A stretch of DNA of 64,000 nt from Spirogloea muscicola. Its lineage: Eukaryota > Streptophyta > Zygnematophyceae > Spirogloeales > Spirogloeaceae. A program made the translations under genes and the position numbers. Location of the stretch: positions 222,081-286,080 of the forward strand of contig WELB01000023.1 in the NCBI GenBank assembly GCA_009602725.1, given 5' to 3'. Every line of letters begins with the position of its first letter. Position 1 is the stretch's first letter. Shown piece by piece: positions 1 to 11,067 of this stretch. The notes beneath the pieces are model-generated. The model had not been told where the DNA came from, did not search any database, and was given only the letters and a program-made list of their open reading frames with translations.

Positions 1-1920
1 TACCTACTCTTGCACGTCCTGTGCATGTGGACCTTATCTTCTACAGGACCTACATGCCCCCTGGCCACCTGCTTGCCATCCCCAGCAGTGGCATCATTGG
101 TGAGATATGCAACAGATCCTCCATGCTCCTCTGTGCATGCGCAGTTCATTTGAGCCAGCAACCAACAAGCACACAAAGACTTGATGACAGTCCTCATTTT
201 CTACTGGCCAGCTTCTTGAGGGTGCCTGAGCTATGAGTCTTGGGTGCATTGATGGAATGACAACACCCTTTCAACATCTCAAATGGCTTCTGAGATTGTG
301 GATTTGGATGAGCCTGCCTCATACTGACATTGCCGGTGAGCCCAGATGCAAAGTCCAGGCAACTGTCCGTGGAGGTTTTGGACCTGGGCGATGTTCAGTA
401 TGGGGCCTTTGAGTCTGCTGTCCTATCCAGGCGCGCCACAAGCTGCCTGGAGTCAAGACCATGCAACCCAGACACATGTGCAACCAAGGCAAACATCTGC
501 TCAGCCGCTTACAACATCACCATTTTGATTGCTCCTGCCACAGTCTCGCTGGGGAGGATGATGGGTTTGCGAGGTTTTACAGAGCAGCAGCCATCAACGC
601 CAGACTCAGCGCTAGGCAAAGGCGCTGCTTGTGACTGCCCTTCTTCTTGTCAGGATGACGTGCAAACGGGTGCTGCGGGAGGCCAAGGCTGTGAACACAG
701 TGGCTGCCTCCACCTTCTGCACAGCTTTGGCCCGCATCTCAGCACCGAAGAGCTGGATGTGTTGGTGGCGCTGGCCAATCAAGAGGGGCTGCAAGCCATG
801 ACTTCAGCTGTGAAGCTCAATCTGTACATTGACCACTGTCACCTGCATGGGCGTTGCTGCTGATCCTGGCAGAGGGAAGCACATCAAAATCCACTACCGT
901 GTTGCATTGGTCACAACAGCAGCGTCAAGTAGTGCCGAAGCCTTGTCTCATGGGCGAATATGACAAAGACAGAGCCAAGTGATCCTGCTTGCTGCTTGTT
1001 GAAATGCTCACACAACCACTTCGTGGGCCTCCCCGTGGCACTGTTTGAAGAGCGTAGCCAATGGCACAGTGGCTTCAATCCCCACTGAAGTGAAGGCCAT
1101 GGGCCTTGAGAAGCTCAGTTGAGGACATGGTGTGCATGACAAGCAACGCTGGTAGGTAAGCAGCATCGCGTCAGGCGAGCTAGCATGTCTGTTTAGGGTT
1201 TAAGATTTAGGGTTTAGGGTTTGCACAGACATAAGCTTGTCCATGCAACTCCATGCCACACCTACAGAGACCACTGCAGCAAGATACTACAAAGAAGAAA
1301 TGTACTGGGCATGATGCCCTCGCTTCGCAACCAGCTGCCACCACTGAATGAGCAGACGGTCGCTGAAGATGTCAGACATAACCAATTGACATGTTATTAC
1401 GAATGTTTCCAACTCACATTATAAAGTGACATCAACACAATCCTCTGAAAACTCGTCACAAGTCATGCTTCTATTCGGCGTAGGTATCTCACGTTTTTTG
1501 GAACGAATTTTAGGAGCAGCAAATTTAAATTGGTGTCATTGCCCTCAAACCAATCTTATGTGCCCTTTGCAGTGAACAAGCCATCCAAAGTAGAAGGTTC
1601 AAAACACTTCGGTGCCAGCAGCTGCACGCCACAACTGATGCATATGGCTTGCATTGCCAATCCCAGGACAAGCAAAAGGAATTACTGTGCATGACTGAAA
1701 GTTGCGCCTGTGATGACAGCCTAACCAAGAATACCTTGGGAGCACTGATTGAAGCGACGGGTTGGGTGGCTGCAACAGAAGCCTTGACAATGATTTAGGG
1801 GCATGAGTGATTGCAGCTGACTGTAAGTCACTGGCTCCAGATTACGGAGCACCCTTACGGACGAGGACACAGAAGTATGTGCAAAGAATATAGGCTTCTC
1901 ACCTTGTCATCTAAATGCTG
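1..1920. other. Unassigned region
   Basis: I see no gene I can defend here. Open frames exist (for example a 177-codon + frame at 330-863), but they have Cys-rich, non-modular composition and match no family I know. Apart from the interstitial telomere repeat at 1192-1222 I see no structured element. GC content is lower than in the flanking gene at 1921-3294. Confidence 0.5.
1192..1222 (+). repeat. Interstitial TTTAGGG telomere-type repeat
   Basis: About four tandem heptamers of the plant/Chlorella-type telomere unit TTTAGGG, the second of them degenerate (TTTAAGA). It is too short to be a chromosome end and lies inside unique sequence, so it is an interstitial copy. Confidence 0.8.
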
Positions 1921-3294
1921 TTACTCATCCACCTCCATGGTGCTGCCATTCTGCAACGGCTCGCTGGCGCGCCGGGGGCGATACTTCCGGGACTGCTTGG
2001 CCCCAGGCCGAGCGGCCGCCACGAAAGCCACACCGTTAGCGCCAGCAAGTCCCTTGTCGGTAGCATCACTAGTAGCAGCCTCCTCAAGGTCTGGCAATGT
2101 GTCATCATCCTCCACTGGTAGCCCCTCGTCGTCCTTCTGCGTCGCGGCGACGACCACCCGGGAGCCTGGCTGGCCAGGCTCTGCTGGCGCTGCCGCCGAG
2201 CTGCCGGCGGCCTCTCCTGTCGGCTGGTCATGACCGTCAAGCGCGGCACGAGCGCTTCGTGGCGACGGCCCCAGCCGTCCACCGCGGGTTCTGCCACCCA
2301 AGCTCACACGACCAACCTCGTCGTTGACAAACGCGGGCGCACACGATCCCACCACCGGCGGCAGACTTGGGCGCACGAAGTGAGGTCGGGGCGCTTCTGC
2401 GGTGGCATCGCCGCCTCCCGCCGCCACTGGCGGCGTCGCTCCCGGGCTCGGCAGGTGTGACCTTGCCGCGGCCAGGGCGGCAGCCAAGGCCGAGTGGTTG
2501 GCGGCAGACTCCTCCTCGCTGCCCTCCTGGCCATTAGTGGCACTGGCGCCGGGGCCGTCGTCTTCGGTCCAATCGAGCGAGTAGTACGTGTACTTCTCGG
2601 GGTGGCGCACGTGGTCGGGCACCTGGCTCGGCCCAGAAGCCCGTCGCGGAGGCCGTGGCGGCAGCTTCGTGGCAGCCGCCGGCTGCGCCGCTGCCGCGGC
2701 CTCGCCGGAGCCATGGCCCTCCTCCACCGAGAACCGCACCGTTCGCCTGGGCCGCTTGGCGCTGCCGGGCCGCGCCAAGCCTCCCCGGCCCGACACCAGC
2801 GCCTGCGCTTCTGTCGGCTCACTCTCAGCGTGCTGTGGCCGGCCACTTTCGTCGCTCTGTAATCCCTCACCATTATTCACAACCTGCGGACTTGTAGCTG
2901 CGAGATCTACCTCAGCATGGCCACAAGGTGGTGCTGTGTCGGGGACCGGCAGTGGGTCTGGACCCTCGTCAGCCCCCATGCTGCCACCACCTTTGGTGGG
3001 CGCCGGCCCCGCCTCGACATACGCAGCAGCGGCCTCCGCCTCGTCCTCCTCCAGCCGAGCGGCTGCCGCACCGCGATCGGCTCTCGGGTCGTGCCGCCCC
3101 CCAGGCTCCTCTGCCGCAGCCGACACCGCCGCTGCCGGCGCCACAGCGATAGAGGTGCCGGTAGCGGCGTCCTCGAGGAGCTGCCTTTCTCCCTCGCCGC
3201 CGTACGCCTCCCTCATGTACACGCGCTCGCCGTCCGTCCGGGCGCCCACAGCAACTGGAGGAGCGGCACAGCACGCCACAGTAACATCAGCCAT
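1921..3294 (-). CDS. TSSC4-like protein (U5 snRNP assembly factor family)
   Basis: Single-exon frame of 457 codons, Ala/Gly/Glu/Pro-rich and mostly low complexity. The recognisable part is a basic block RPRRTVRFSVEEG at about residue 180 and the block VPDHVRHPEKYTYYSLDW at about residue 225-243. The second block resembles the conserved segment of TSSC4 and its plant relatives as I remember it (pattern VPD-x-V-x-HPE-[KR]-[WY]-T-x-YSL). In animals TSSC4 helps assemble the U5 and U4/U6.U5 snRNPs. The C-terminus ends in a basic stretch (SRKYRPRRASEPL). The start at 3294 is the first Met of the frame, and a diverged copy of this 5' end lies just upstream. The family call rests on one short motif and needs a profile search. 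Confidence 0.5.
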   Translation of the reverse strand: MADVTVACCAAPPVAVGARTDGERVYMREAYGGEGERQLLEDAATGTSIAVAPAAAVSAAAEEPGGRHDPRADRGAAAARLEEDEAEAAAAYVEAGPAPTKGGGSMGADEGPDPLPVPDTAPPCGHAEVDLAATSPQVVNNGEGLQSDESGRPQHAESEPTEAQALVSGRGGLARPGSAKRPRRTVRFSVEEGHGSGEAAAAAQPAAATKLPPRPPRRASGPSQVPDHVRHPEKYTYYSLDWTEDDGPGASATNGQEGSEEESAANHSALAAALAAARSHLPSPGATPPVAAGGGDATAEAPRPHFVRPSLPPVVGSCAPAFVNDEVGRVSLGGRTRGGRLGPSPRSARAALDGHDQPTGEAAGSSAAAPAEPGQPGSRVVVAATQKDDEGLPVEDDDTLPDLEEAATSDATDKGLAGANGVAFVAAARPGAKQSRKYRPRRASEPLQNGSTMEVDE

Positions 3295-3500
3295 TTTATC
3301 CCATATATCTTGCTATATAGGTAGAGACAGGCATCTTGCGACGCTGTCTACGGGTTAGAGAGGTCCGATGTGGGCACCCACAGCAACTGGAGGAGCGGCA
3401 CAGCGAGCCAGCAGTATGATCAGCCATTATTGCGGTTCTATGCTGCCAGAGACAGCCAATCTTGTGACGCCGTCTAGAGGTCAGACAGGAGGTCCGATGC
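3237..3500. repeat. Imperfect tandem duplication of the TSSC4-like gene 5' end
   Basis: Two units of about 130 bp (3237-3366 and 3370-3500) share CACAGCAACTGGAGGAGCGG, then CATCAGCCAT versus GATCAGCCAT, and the same order of downstream blocks (GAGACAG, ATCTTG, GACGC, GTCTA, GGTCCGATG). The start codon of the minus-strand gene lies in the first unit. The second unit encodes a similar diverged start (MADHTAGS compared with MADVTVAC). Confidence 0.75.
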
Positions 3501-3536
3501 GACGGCCGTGAAGCGCTTAGGGAGGGCGTCAAAGTC

Positions 3537-3572
3537 GGCGAGTGACGGGGTTTGAACCCGTGTTCCCGATAT

Positions 3573-3597
<25 letters not shown>
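3537..3597 (-). pseudogene. 5'-truncated tRNA-Leu-like sequence
   Basis: On the minus strand this reads as the 3' two-thirds of a class II tRNA: the end of a D-arm (AGGCGCC, as in Leu tRNAs), a degenerate anticodon region, a variable arm (ATCGGGAAC), a perfect five-pair T-arm (ACGGG-TTCAAAC-CCCGT, which contains an RNA polymerase III B box), and an acceptor 3' strand CACTCGCC. The matching 5' acceptor (GGCGAGTG) and A box are absent upstream, and the anticodon stem does not pair, so it cannot be a functional tRNA as read. It may be a tRNA-derived repeat fragment. Confidence 0.35.
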
Positions 3598-4019
<422 letters not shown>

Positions 4020-4212
4020 TTCTTCTTTCTTCTAGTTGGTGGCAGAAGGGCTCCGTTTCTGGCATCTAGTATTTATGCATCGATTAGTGACCTTTATGCA
4101 TTGACCAGTGGCTATTGAGCGGGTCAATCTGCTGTAGGTTTTGTAGATTTTTAGATGTGCTTGCCTTCGTACTTGGCCATTTGGCCTACGTTTGTTTCTA
4201 GTACACGGAATC
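4020..4212 (+). mobile_element. 3'-end fragment of the non-LTR retroelement (family A)
   Basis: Shares the last coding codons and the tail of the element at 11068-14212: GTTGGTGGCAGAAGG, then CATCTAGTATT, TGAGCGGGTCAA, CTGCTGTAGGT, and AGATGTGCTTGCCT followed by TTGGCCATTTGGCC. The match ends near a TACACGGAATCC terminus. It is an extreme 5'-truncated copy whose left edge abuts the N at 4019. Confidence 0.8.
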
Positions 4213-4333
4213 CTCTCGTCTCCCGCCGCGTTGCCAACCGGGGCAACGGCTCTGAACCTCTCCCCCCTGCCCGCTCCCGCCGGGCAGCGGAAACAAAACC
4301 GGCAAGCTCCTTCTCGCCCCATCTGCGGGCCCC

Positions 4334-4370
<37 letters not shown>

Positions 4371-7316
4371 ACTTCGCGCAGCGGGCCGGACGACCGGCGA
4401 TCGGCTGCAAGGCCAGGTCAGGCAGCTCTGTGCCTTGAGCCGGATGCCGCATAGCGCAGCGTCTGCAGCCGCTCGGCCATTGGTGGCCTCGCTTGGCATC
4501 CTGTGGTGCTCTTTGTCCCATCAGCCGCGTTGCCTACGGTCAGCCTCCCCGCGGCCGCCACCGCGCCTTCGTCCCGGCGCAGCGCTCCGCCACCGTCCCG
4601 CTGGCTCGCTGTCGGCGCCGCCTTCCTGGATCACAACTGGAAAGTGTCAATTCAGATCGATCATCGTTCGTGGTGCGGCTTGCCACTTCCTTCACTTATC
4701 CATGGCGGTCATGCCTGCTGCAACCACCACGCTTAACAAGCGGAGATCTTGATTGCCGGCGACAGTATCGTCAATCTGCAGCCGTGCAATCTGTACTATA
4801 CGTTTTGACAGGTGCCATAAGCGGTTGATCAGGGAGAGCTCCGCTGGTCTCGTACATTTCAAGTGACAGCACCTCATCAACCAGGCTAGGAAGCGAATTC
4901 AGCAATGCGAGTCAGACGCAGAAGTACTTCTTCACTAGACATGAGTGGAGCTTGCACGAGCGACAGTGACTAGGTAGGCCAACTGCAGGTTGCTTCTGTG
5001 CTTGATTTAACAAGCCGCTCAGCTGTACTATGTGTGGCACGCAAAGCGAAGGTAAAAGTGGCCCCTCCGCAATCGTTGATCCTGGAAATCTTGGACATTT
5101 GAGCAAGTTAAGCCTCAGCCATTGTTTGTTTTGCTCCTGCTTAGACAGTGTTTCTGAACTGTGGCGTGTCTGTAGCCAGCGTTCACTGCCATCGCTTTGT
5201 TCACGACATTGCATCTACCTTGTCCTATGACAATGCATCTGCCCTATCGTTATCGCGCCTTGCCTAGCTAGTCAAAAGTTGCGCATGCAGAAGAGCAAGT
5301 GCTGCTGCTTGCAAGCGCCAGCGTTTGACTTGCGATTGGTGATTCCTTGTCAGGGCTGGGTGTGTCTGTCAAATATTTGAAGACTGCCTTTGCTGCATCG
5401 TCACTGACTCTCACTGATAGGGCCACTGCAAGAATGACGTTTTAATGCCCTGCCTTGAGTCTATTGCAGCAGAAATATCGCTGTGTTCCCTAGGCGGATA
5501 TATCTGATAAGTGTTTGAGGAAGCGTGGCATGTATTGACGGGCCTTACTGCTTACTAACATTCGGCTCCTCTTGACCTTGTCCATTCCTTTTGGGCTGGC
5601 TTCTCCCAGCCACCAGTCAATTCGGCCGCGCTTTTACTTACTAACATACTGAGAGAGTAAGAAAGGCTGCGAGGATTCCCATTTTTATGTGAACCCGCTT
5701 CTTCACCTGCTGCTTCACCTGCACTACAGAACTGTGGACTACGACAGCCACAAAATTGCATGCAGTACCTGGATTGTGCAGGCAACAAGCATTGGCACGC
5801 CGGATGTTTCCGAGCAAAGTGCAGTTGCTCTTCAGTGGCGCTCCTAGGTGAATGCAGAGCACCGCCACTCCAATTTTGCATTCTGGTGGCGGCTACTGGT
5901 AGAATATGCCACGGAGTCTAGATGCCACTGATGAGGGTGTAGTATCCAGTCGACTTCCAGTCGAACTCAAGCAGATGTGCAGAGATAGGGGGATAAATAC
6001 CAGAAGTTCTTAGCAACAATTTCCAGGATCAATCAATCTGAAGACGATCACTGAGAAGAGTGTTGTCCATTCTGGACAAATCTTAAAGGTAGTTCCTGCT
6101 TTCTCTAACAATGATATTGATATACCATCTTGTTTGCAAGCAGCTCTGACTTCCAACATGTACTGCAAAAGGAGCAAGCAATTGCCGATGGGATAATCTA
6201 GTTACATAAATATAAAACTTGGAGATTAGAAAGGTTACCTGCAGGAAGAAAGGCAATAAGTGGGTCTTCAAGATAAAGCGAAATACTGATGGTGTTATTG
6301 ACAGTTACAAGCCAGGTTGGTTGTAAAAGGTTGTGCTCAAATAGAAGGTATTGATGTCCTTGAAAACCCTTGGCTCCAACACTTTACCTTACATATGTGA
6401 GAATAGTCTTATCACTGGGAGCATGTTTGAAACTTCGAAATACCAAAGGGATGTACGTACTACAATGGAGATCTACAAGAGAAATTCTACATGCAACACA
6501 TTGAAGCCCATCTGTGCAGGGACAGGAGCAAGCGTCGAGGGCATGGTATCAACACATTGATCAGCTAGATTGAAGAATGGCTTTTCTAGATGCCATTCTG
6601 AGTATACATTCTATGTATAGGGGTCAGGTATAGAACAACTCGTCCTTGCCTTATATGTGAATTATATGTTGATACATCTACGGACACTGAAGGAATCGAA
6701 AAAGTCAGACAAGTCCTAGCTTCAGAAATCTGAAATATTAGATGTAGGCGAACTCAAACAGAAACAAACAAAGTCAAACAAGTCAAACAACAACGGACTA
6801 GTACATGAGATATATGTAAAGCTCTGCATGCTGCGCCAGTGTCACGAGTAACGTGGCAAGGCCGCCTGCTATGAGCTGCTAATAAACACTACAGAAGACC
6901 CAACGACCTCCGCAGAAAGTACTAGCTAGCAGGTGTAGGGTGGCTGAGTCGCAACTCGAGCCAACCTCTACTCGCTGGCTATGGAGCTTCCACAAGTGGT
7001 AATATGTATCTCTACAAACCCGACCAGGCTGCTGAAAGAGCTGCCGCTTATCAGGCAGCCCCAACTCATAGCTGCTGGCGGAGTGGTGCAAGGGAGACTA
7101 TAAGTATTGCATACATAAGGTGCTCGTGTGTCAGCCTTCGAGAAGCCTGTGAGCAAGATGAGCTAAACCAGGCGTTCCGCAGAACTGGAGTTAGAGAGAC
7201 CAAGACTAGCCTTTGTGGCATGCCACACACGAGGCAGAACTGGCAGCAAGGCGCGGTAGAGCGAGCTGCCTTTGGTACTTTGCGTCCGGAGGTGGCTGCG
7301 ATGATGGGGCCGGTCA
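4213..7316. other. Intergenic, unassigned
   Basis: Starts GC-rich with a (CCG)n run at 4330-4372 and becomes AT-richer from about 5900 to 6850. A repeat unit lies at 5577-5635 (CATTCCTTTTGGGCTGGC, then CCAGCCACCAGTCAAT). No open frame here resembles a known protein and no tRNA is evident. Confidence 0.5.
5577..5635 (+). repeat. GGGCTGGC-module repeat
   Basis: Contains TTGTCCATTCCTTTTGGGCTGGC followed by CCAGCCACCAGTCAAT and TCGGCCGCGCTT. The second half recurs almost exactly at 14676-14703 and 41788-41815, so this is one member of a dispersed family. Confidence 0.8.
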
Positions 7317-8584
7317 CTAGTAGCAGATGACCATGGTGTCGAAGCTGCTCAGGCAGATGGCAAAGGCTTGGAAGGCGGAAAGCGGGTAGCGGTAGTCCAT
7401 TGTGAATGTGTCCTTGCCAATCTTGCCGGACTGCAGCAGCACGGGCGAGGGCGAGGAGGGGGCAGCAGCGGCCCCCGTGGCACTGCTGCCGCCTCCTGGA
7501 ACGGCGCTGTTGGGGTTAGGTACCGAGGTGAAGTCGAAGTCGAAAGGGTAATAAAGTAGCCGTCGGAAAACCGGCGGCTGGATTGACTCTTTTATGGCAC
7601 CATCCACCAGCTGGAAGTTCTTGATGGACGGCATCGTCACACGGCCCTGGAAGTTGAGCGACCAGCACTGCAAGGCGGCCAACGCACTGTGACCGTGAGA
7701 TCATGGCAAACAGTGCACGAGAGAGGTTGCTGCAACAACGTGGCTCAGAAGCGAGTTCACAAGCCAACTGCAATGCAGCGCTGGGCTATGGAAGCCGGCG
7801 GCCGAGGCTGCCACAGCGGTGGCGGCCGGTGGTGGAGGCTGAAGCGGCAGCTCACTTGTAGGTGCGGGTGCCAACGTGCCGTCCTGCTCTTCAGCACCAT
7901 GGGCTCGAGGCCACCGGCACCGGCACCGCCGCAGTCGCTGCCAGCGAACTCGAAGCAGTCTGCCACTGCAGCCCGGGATCGTGAACCATTTGTGCTGCTG
8001 AGCTTCGTCGAGGCGGCGGTATGGGCCCCGGTGGCGGCAATCGCGGCGGTCGCGGCGGTCGCGGCCAGGGAGCTGTCTCCGGCGGAAGCCGTGGCCGTCG
8101 CCTGCGCCGGCGCCGGCGGCGGCTTGCTGGGTACCGTGTGCAGGGTGCAGGTCATGCGGCGGGGCCCTTCGGGCGCGCGGGCGGAAAACTCTCTGAGCGC
8201 GAATTCCACGGCCATGGTCACGCCGCCGCCATCGCCGCCGCCGCCGCCGCCGCCGCTCGCGGCCTTGCCCGAGGAGAGGGAGGAGGTTGCGCCGCCGCCG
8301 GCATCGGGGTCGTTGTCGAAGACGGTGAACTGGGTGCCGAAGAATTCGGCGCGGAGGCGGCCGAGCACGGGGCCGGCATCGCCGCCGGGGCCGGCGGCGC
8401 TGATGGCGTAGTCAGCGGAGCACGGCCGCCAGCGGGACTTGCGCGCGGCGAGCAGGAGGAGCTTGCCGCCGGGCTGCGGCCCCAGGTGTAGCGCGTACGT
8501 GCCGGCGCGGCGGTCGCGCCGGATGTAGCACTCCACGGCGCGGTCGCGCGGGCCGGGCGCGCGCAGCTGCGCCGGGGACGCGAG
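7317..8584 (-). CDS. Tubby-like protein (TULP), 5' end lost in gap
   Basis: Two visible exons, 7856-8584 and 7317-7667, joined by a GTGAGC...GCAG intron in phase. The first exon opens inside the tubby domain ([19 protein letters not shown], then [39 protein letters not shown] and [13 protein letters not shown]). The second carries [20 protein letters not shown] and the family-ending segment [19 protein letters not shown] to the C-terminal CY. Tubby domains form a beta-barrel that binds phosphatidylinositol 4,5-bisphosphate; plant and algal members are membrane-associated regulators. Two low-complexity insertions (Gly-rich and Ala/Thr-rich) expand loops of the domain. The N-terminus falls in the N gap at 8585-9544, so any F-box cannot be seen. 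Confidence 0.93.
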
Positions 8585-9544
8585 NNNNNNNNNNNNNNNN
8601 NNNNNNNNNNNNNNNNNNNNNNNNNNNNNNNNNNNNNNNNNNNNNNNNNNNNNNNNNNNNNNNNNNNNNNNNNNNNNNNNNNNNNNNNNNNNNNNNNNNN
8701 NNNNNNNNNNNNNNNNNNNNNNNNNNNNNNNNNNNNNNNNNNNNNNNNNNNNNNNNNNNNNNNNNNNNNNNNNNNNNNNNNNNNNNNNNNNNNNNNNNNN
8801 NNNNNNNNNNNNNNNNNNNNNNNNNNNNNNNNNNNNNNNNNNNNNNNNNNNNNNNNNNNNNNNNNNNNNNNNNNNNNNNNNNNNNNNNNNNNNNNNNNNN
8901 NNNNNNNNNNNNNNNNNNNNNNNNNNNNNNNNNNNNNNNNNNNNNNNNNNNNNNNNNNNNNNNNNNNNNNNNNNNNNNNNNNNNNNNNNNNNNNNNNNNN
9001 NNNNNNNNNNNNNNNNNNNNNNNNNNNNNNNNNNNNNNNNNNNNNNNNNNNNNNNNNNNNNNNNNNNNNNNNNNNNNNNNNNNNNNNNNNNNNNNNNNNN
9101 NNNNNNNNNNNNNNNNNNNNNNNNNNNNNNNNNNNNNNNNNNNNNNNNNNNNNNNNNNNNNNNNNNNNNNNNNNNNNNNNNNNNNNNNNNNNNNNNNNNN
9201 NNNNNNNNNNNNNNNNNNNNNNNNNNNNNNNNNNNNNNNNNNNNNNNNNNNNNNNNNNNNNNNNNNNNNNNNNNNNNNNNNNNNNNNNNNNNNNNNNNNN
9301 NNNNNNNNNNNNNNNNNNNNNNNNNNNNNNNNNNNNNNNNNNNNNNNNNNNNNNNNNNNNNNNNNNNNNNNNNNNNNNNNNNNNNNNNNNNNNNNNNNNN
9401 NNNNNNNNNNNNNNNNNNNNNNNNNNNNNNNNNNNNNNNNNNNNNNNNNNNNNNNNNNNNNNNNNNNNNNNNNNNNNNNNNNNNNNNNNNNNNNNNNNNN
9501 NNNNNNNNNNNNNNNNNNNNNNNNNNNNNNNNNNNNNNNNNNNN
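8585..9544. other. Assembly gap (960 N)
   Basis: The gap separates the Tubby-like gene from a retroelement tail beginning at 9545. It hides the 5' part of the Tubby-like gene and probably the body of the retroelement copy whose last codons appear at 9545-9605. Confidence 0.95.
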
Positions 9545-9767
9545 AGGGGACATACTTCCAGGAGCATAGCCTCTCCGACCTGCGCCTGCTTAGCAGGGGT
9601 TACTGAGTGGTTAGTAGCTGCTTTGTTTTTTCTTGTGTGCTTGTCATTTCTGCTGCTTCGCCTTAGGGCTTCGCCTGGCTTCCCCCCCCCTCTTCTTGTA
9701 CTCTGTTCATTCTTTTTTGGGCTGGCTGTTCCAGCCCATATTCTCAATGGGCGAGCCCTTCTCCTCT
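9545..9767 (+). mobile_element. 3' end of retroelement family B, plus copy
   Basis: Starts with the final codons of the family (SLSDLRLLSRGY then TGA), nearly the same as SISDLRLLSRNY at 41357-41392. The shared tail follows: TAGCTGCTTTG, TCTTGTGTGCTTGT, CTTCTTGTACTCTGTTCATTC, TTTTTTGGGCTGGC and CTCAATGGGCGAGCCC. The 5' part is in the gap. Confidence 0.75.
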
Positions 9768-9825
9768 AGAATAAGAGAGAAGGGCTCGCCCATTGAGGAT
9801 AGGGGCTGGAAAAGCAAGCCCAAAA
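9715..9825. repeat. Long imperfect inverted repeat of two retroelement tails
   Basis: Left arm about 9715-9767 and right arm about 9774-9825 are inverted copies of the same tail end (TTTTGGGCTKGC to GGGCGAGCCCTTCTC) with only a few mismatches and a loop of about 6 nt. The plus copy and the minus copy meet tail to tail here. Confidence 0.85.
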
Positions 9826-9940
9826 GAGAGAAGGCGCGCGGGGCGCATGAATTGAAAGGGAGGCCAATTCAAGCCAATACATTGTTCAGGCAGAGTCGAG
9901 TGCAGACTAAACAATGCTACATAATACGGAGACCTAATCT
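9826..9940. repeat. 115-bp dispersed repeat (copy 1 of 3)
   Basis: Runs from GAGAGAAGGCGCGCGG to GGAGACCTAATCT. It interrupts the tail of the minus family B copy: to its left is the end ...GCCCAAAA and to its right TAAAAAGAATGAACAAAGT, which are contiguous in intact tails. A near-identical full-length copy is at 45819-45933 and a 3'-truncated one at 20846-20910. No clear terminal inverted repeats are visible. Confidence 0.85.
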
Positions 9941-10070
9941 TAAAAAGAATGAACAAAGTACGAGAAGGGGGGCCAGAGGAAGCGCTAAGAAAACAAAGCA
10001 CACAAAGAAAGAAAGCAGCTGCAAATCACTCAGTAACCCCTGCTAAGCAGCCGCAAATCAGAATAAGGGC
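9941..10070 (-). mobile_element. 3' end of retroelement family B, minus copy
   Basis: Reverse complement of the family tail: AAGAATGAACAAAGTACGAGAAGG, GCCAGAGGAAGCGCTAAG, then CTCAGTAACCCCTGCTAAGCAG, which is the complement of the last codons and stop. Its outer end continues leftwards at 9774-9825 beyond the inserted 115-bp repeat. Confidence 0.75.
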
Positions 10071-10159
10071 CCCTAGCCCATGGCGGCACCCGCAGCTCGA
10101 CTGCTGCAACAAGGGCTGCCATTGCCGCGAGCTGCAGCGAGCTACTCTGACTTGATGTT

Positions 10160-10480
10160 ACTCACTCGCGGGTACTGAGCTTCGCTTTGCATCCTCTTGT
10201 GTTTTGTAGTGTAGTCCTTTTTCGGCACCTCTTTCTTTGGCTTTGGACATTGTCCATTCTTTTTGGGCTGGCTTTGCCAGCTCCTCGTTTCTATGGGTAT
10301 TTTCTTCATTGCCTCTGTGGCCGACCTTCCCACTCCTTGACCGACCCCTTCAGCTTTTCCACGCTCCTCCCCGACGACGGCTGTGGAGCCCGAGCCCCTC
10401 CCTGCAGCCCCTGCTCCTAATGACTATGGCTCGCCCATAGGATAAGGGGGGCTAGCAAAGCCAGCCCAGAAGCCAGCCAG
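10160..10480. repeat. Further GGGCTGGC-module copies in both orientations
   Basis: A plus copy at about 10250-10300 (TTGTCCATTCTTTTTGGGCTGGC, then TTTGCCAGC) and a minus copy at about 10440-10475 (GCTAGCAAAGCCAGCCC) face each other. A plus copy follows at 10636-10705 (TTTGTTCATTCTTTGTTGGGC). Confidence 0.65.
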
Positions 10481-10817
10481 ACCTGATGAGATAGCTCGGC
10501 TTGCGGACCCCGGCTCGGCCTGGCCTCCTTGGATGCAGAGTCCGAGGCCCCCCAACATAAACCCCCAAGTCGGAACTGTCATCAGCCCGGCACAGTCAAG
10601 CGACTCCTCTACTGCGGACGGGCCGTTTCTTTCCTTTGTTCATTCTTTGTTGGGCTGGCTTTTTCCAGCCCCTCACCTCACTGGGCAAGCCCTTCTCTCC
10701 TCCTTTCCTGCCGGCCGCGAAGTCTGCTGCACTACTCTCGACTCGAAGCGAACGCCCATCTCATTCTCAAGCTCCAGCTGTGCATTCACCAGTGCCTGCA
10801 CCAGTCCCCGCCCCGGA

Positions 10818-10875
10818 GCCGCCGCCACCACCACCACCACCACCACCACCACCACCACCACCACCACCACCATTG
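10818..10875. repeat. (CAC)n microsatellite
   Basis: About 16 CAC/ACC units in a row. It generates spurious poly-His, poly-Pro and poly-Thr frames on the plus strand and poly-Val on the minus strand. Confidence 0.95.
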
Positions 10876-11067
10876 CCGCCGCCACCATTGCCTCCTCTGC
10901 CTCCCCTGTTACCTCTACCCGTACCTCTACCTCCCTTGCTGCCTCGACCTGATGTCGTGCGACGGCGTCCAGCTGGTGACCATCAAGGACGACCTCGCCG
11001 TCGGCAGGGTCAGTCTCACGACCTGAGCCCAGTCCACACGGACCTCCCAAATGCGCCAGACTAGGAA

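Noticed and set aside
330-863. 177-codon plus-strand frame
   Set aside because: No domain or family resemblance, Cys-rich non-modular composition and no supporting exon signals; not enough to call a gene.
10529-11064. His/Pro/Thr-rich frames
   Set aside because: Produced by the (CAC)n microsatellite; not evidence for a protein.
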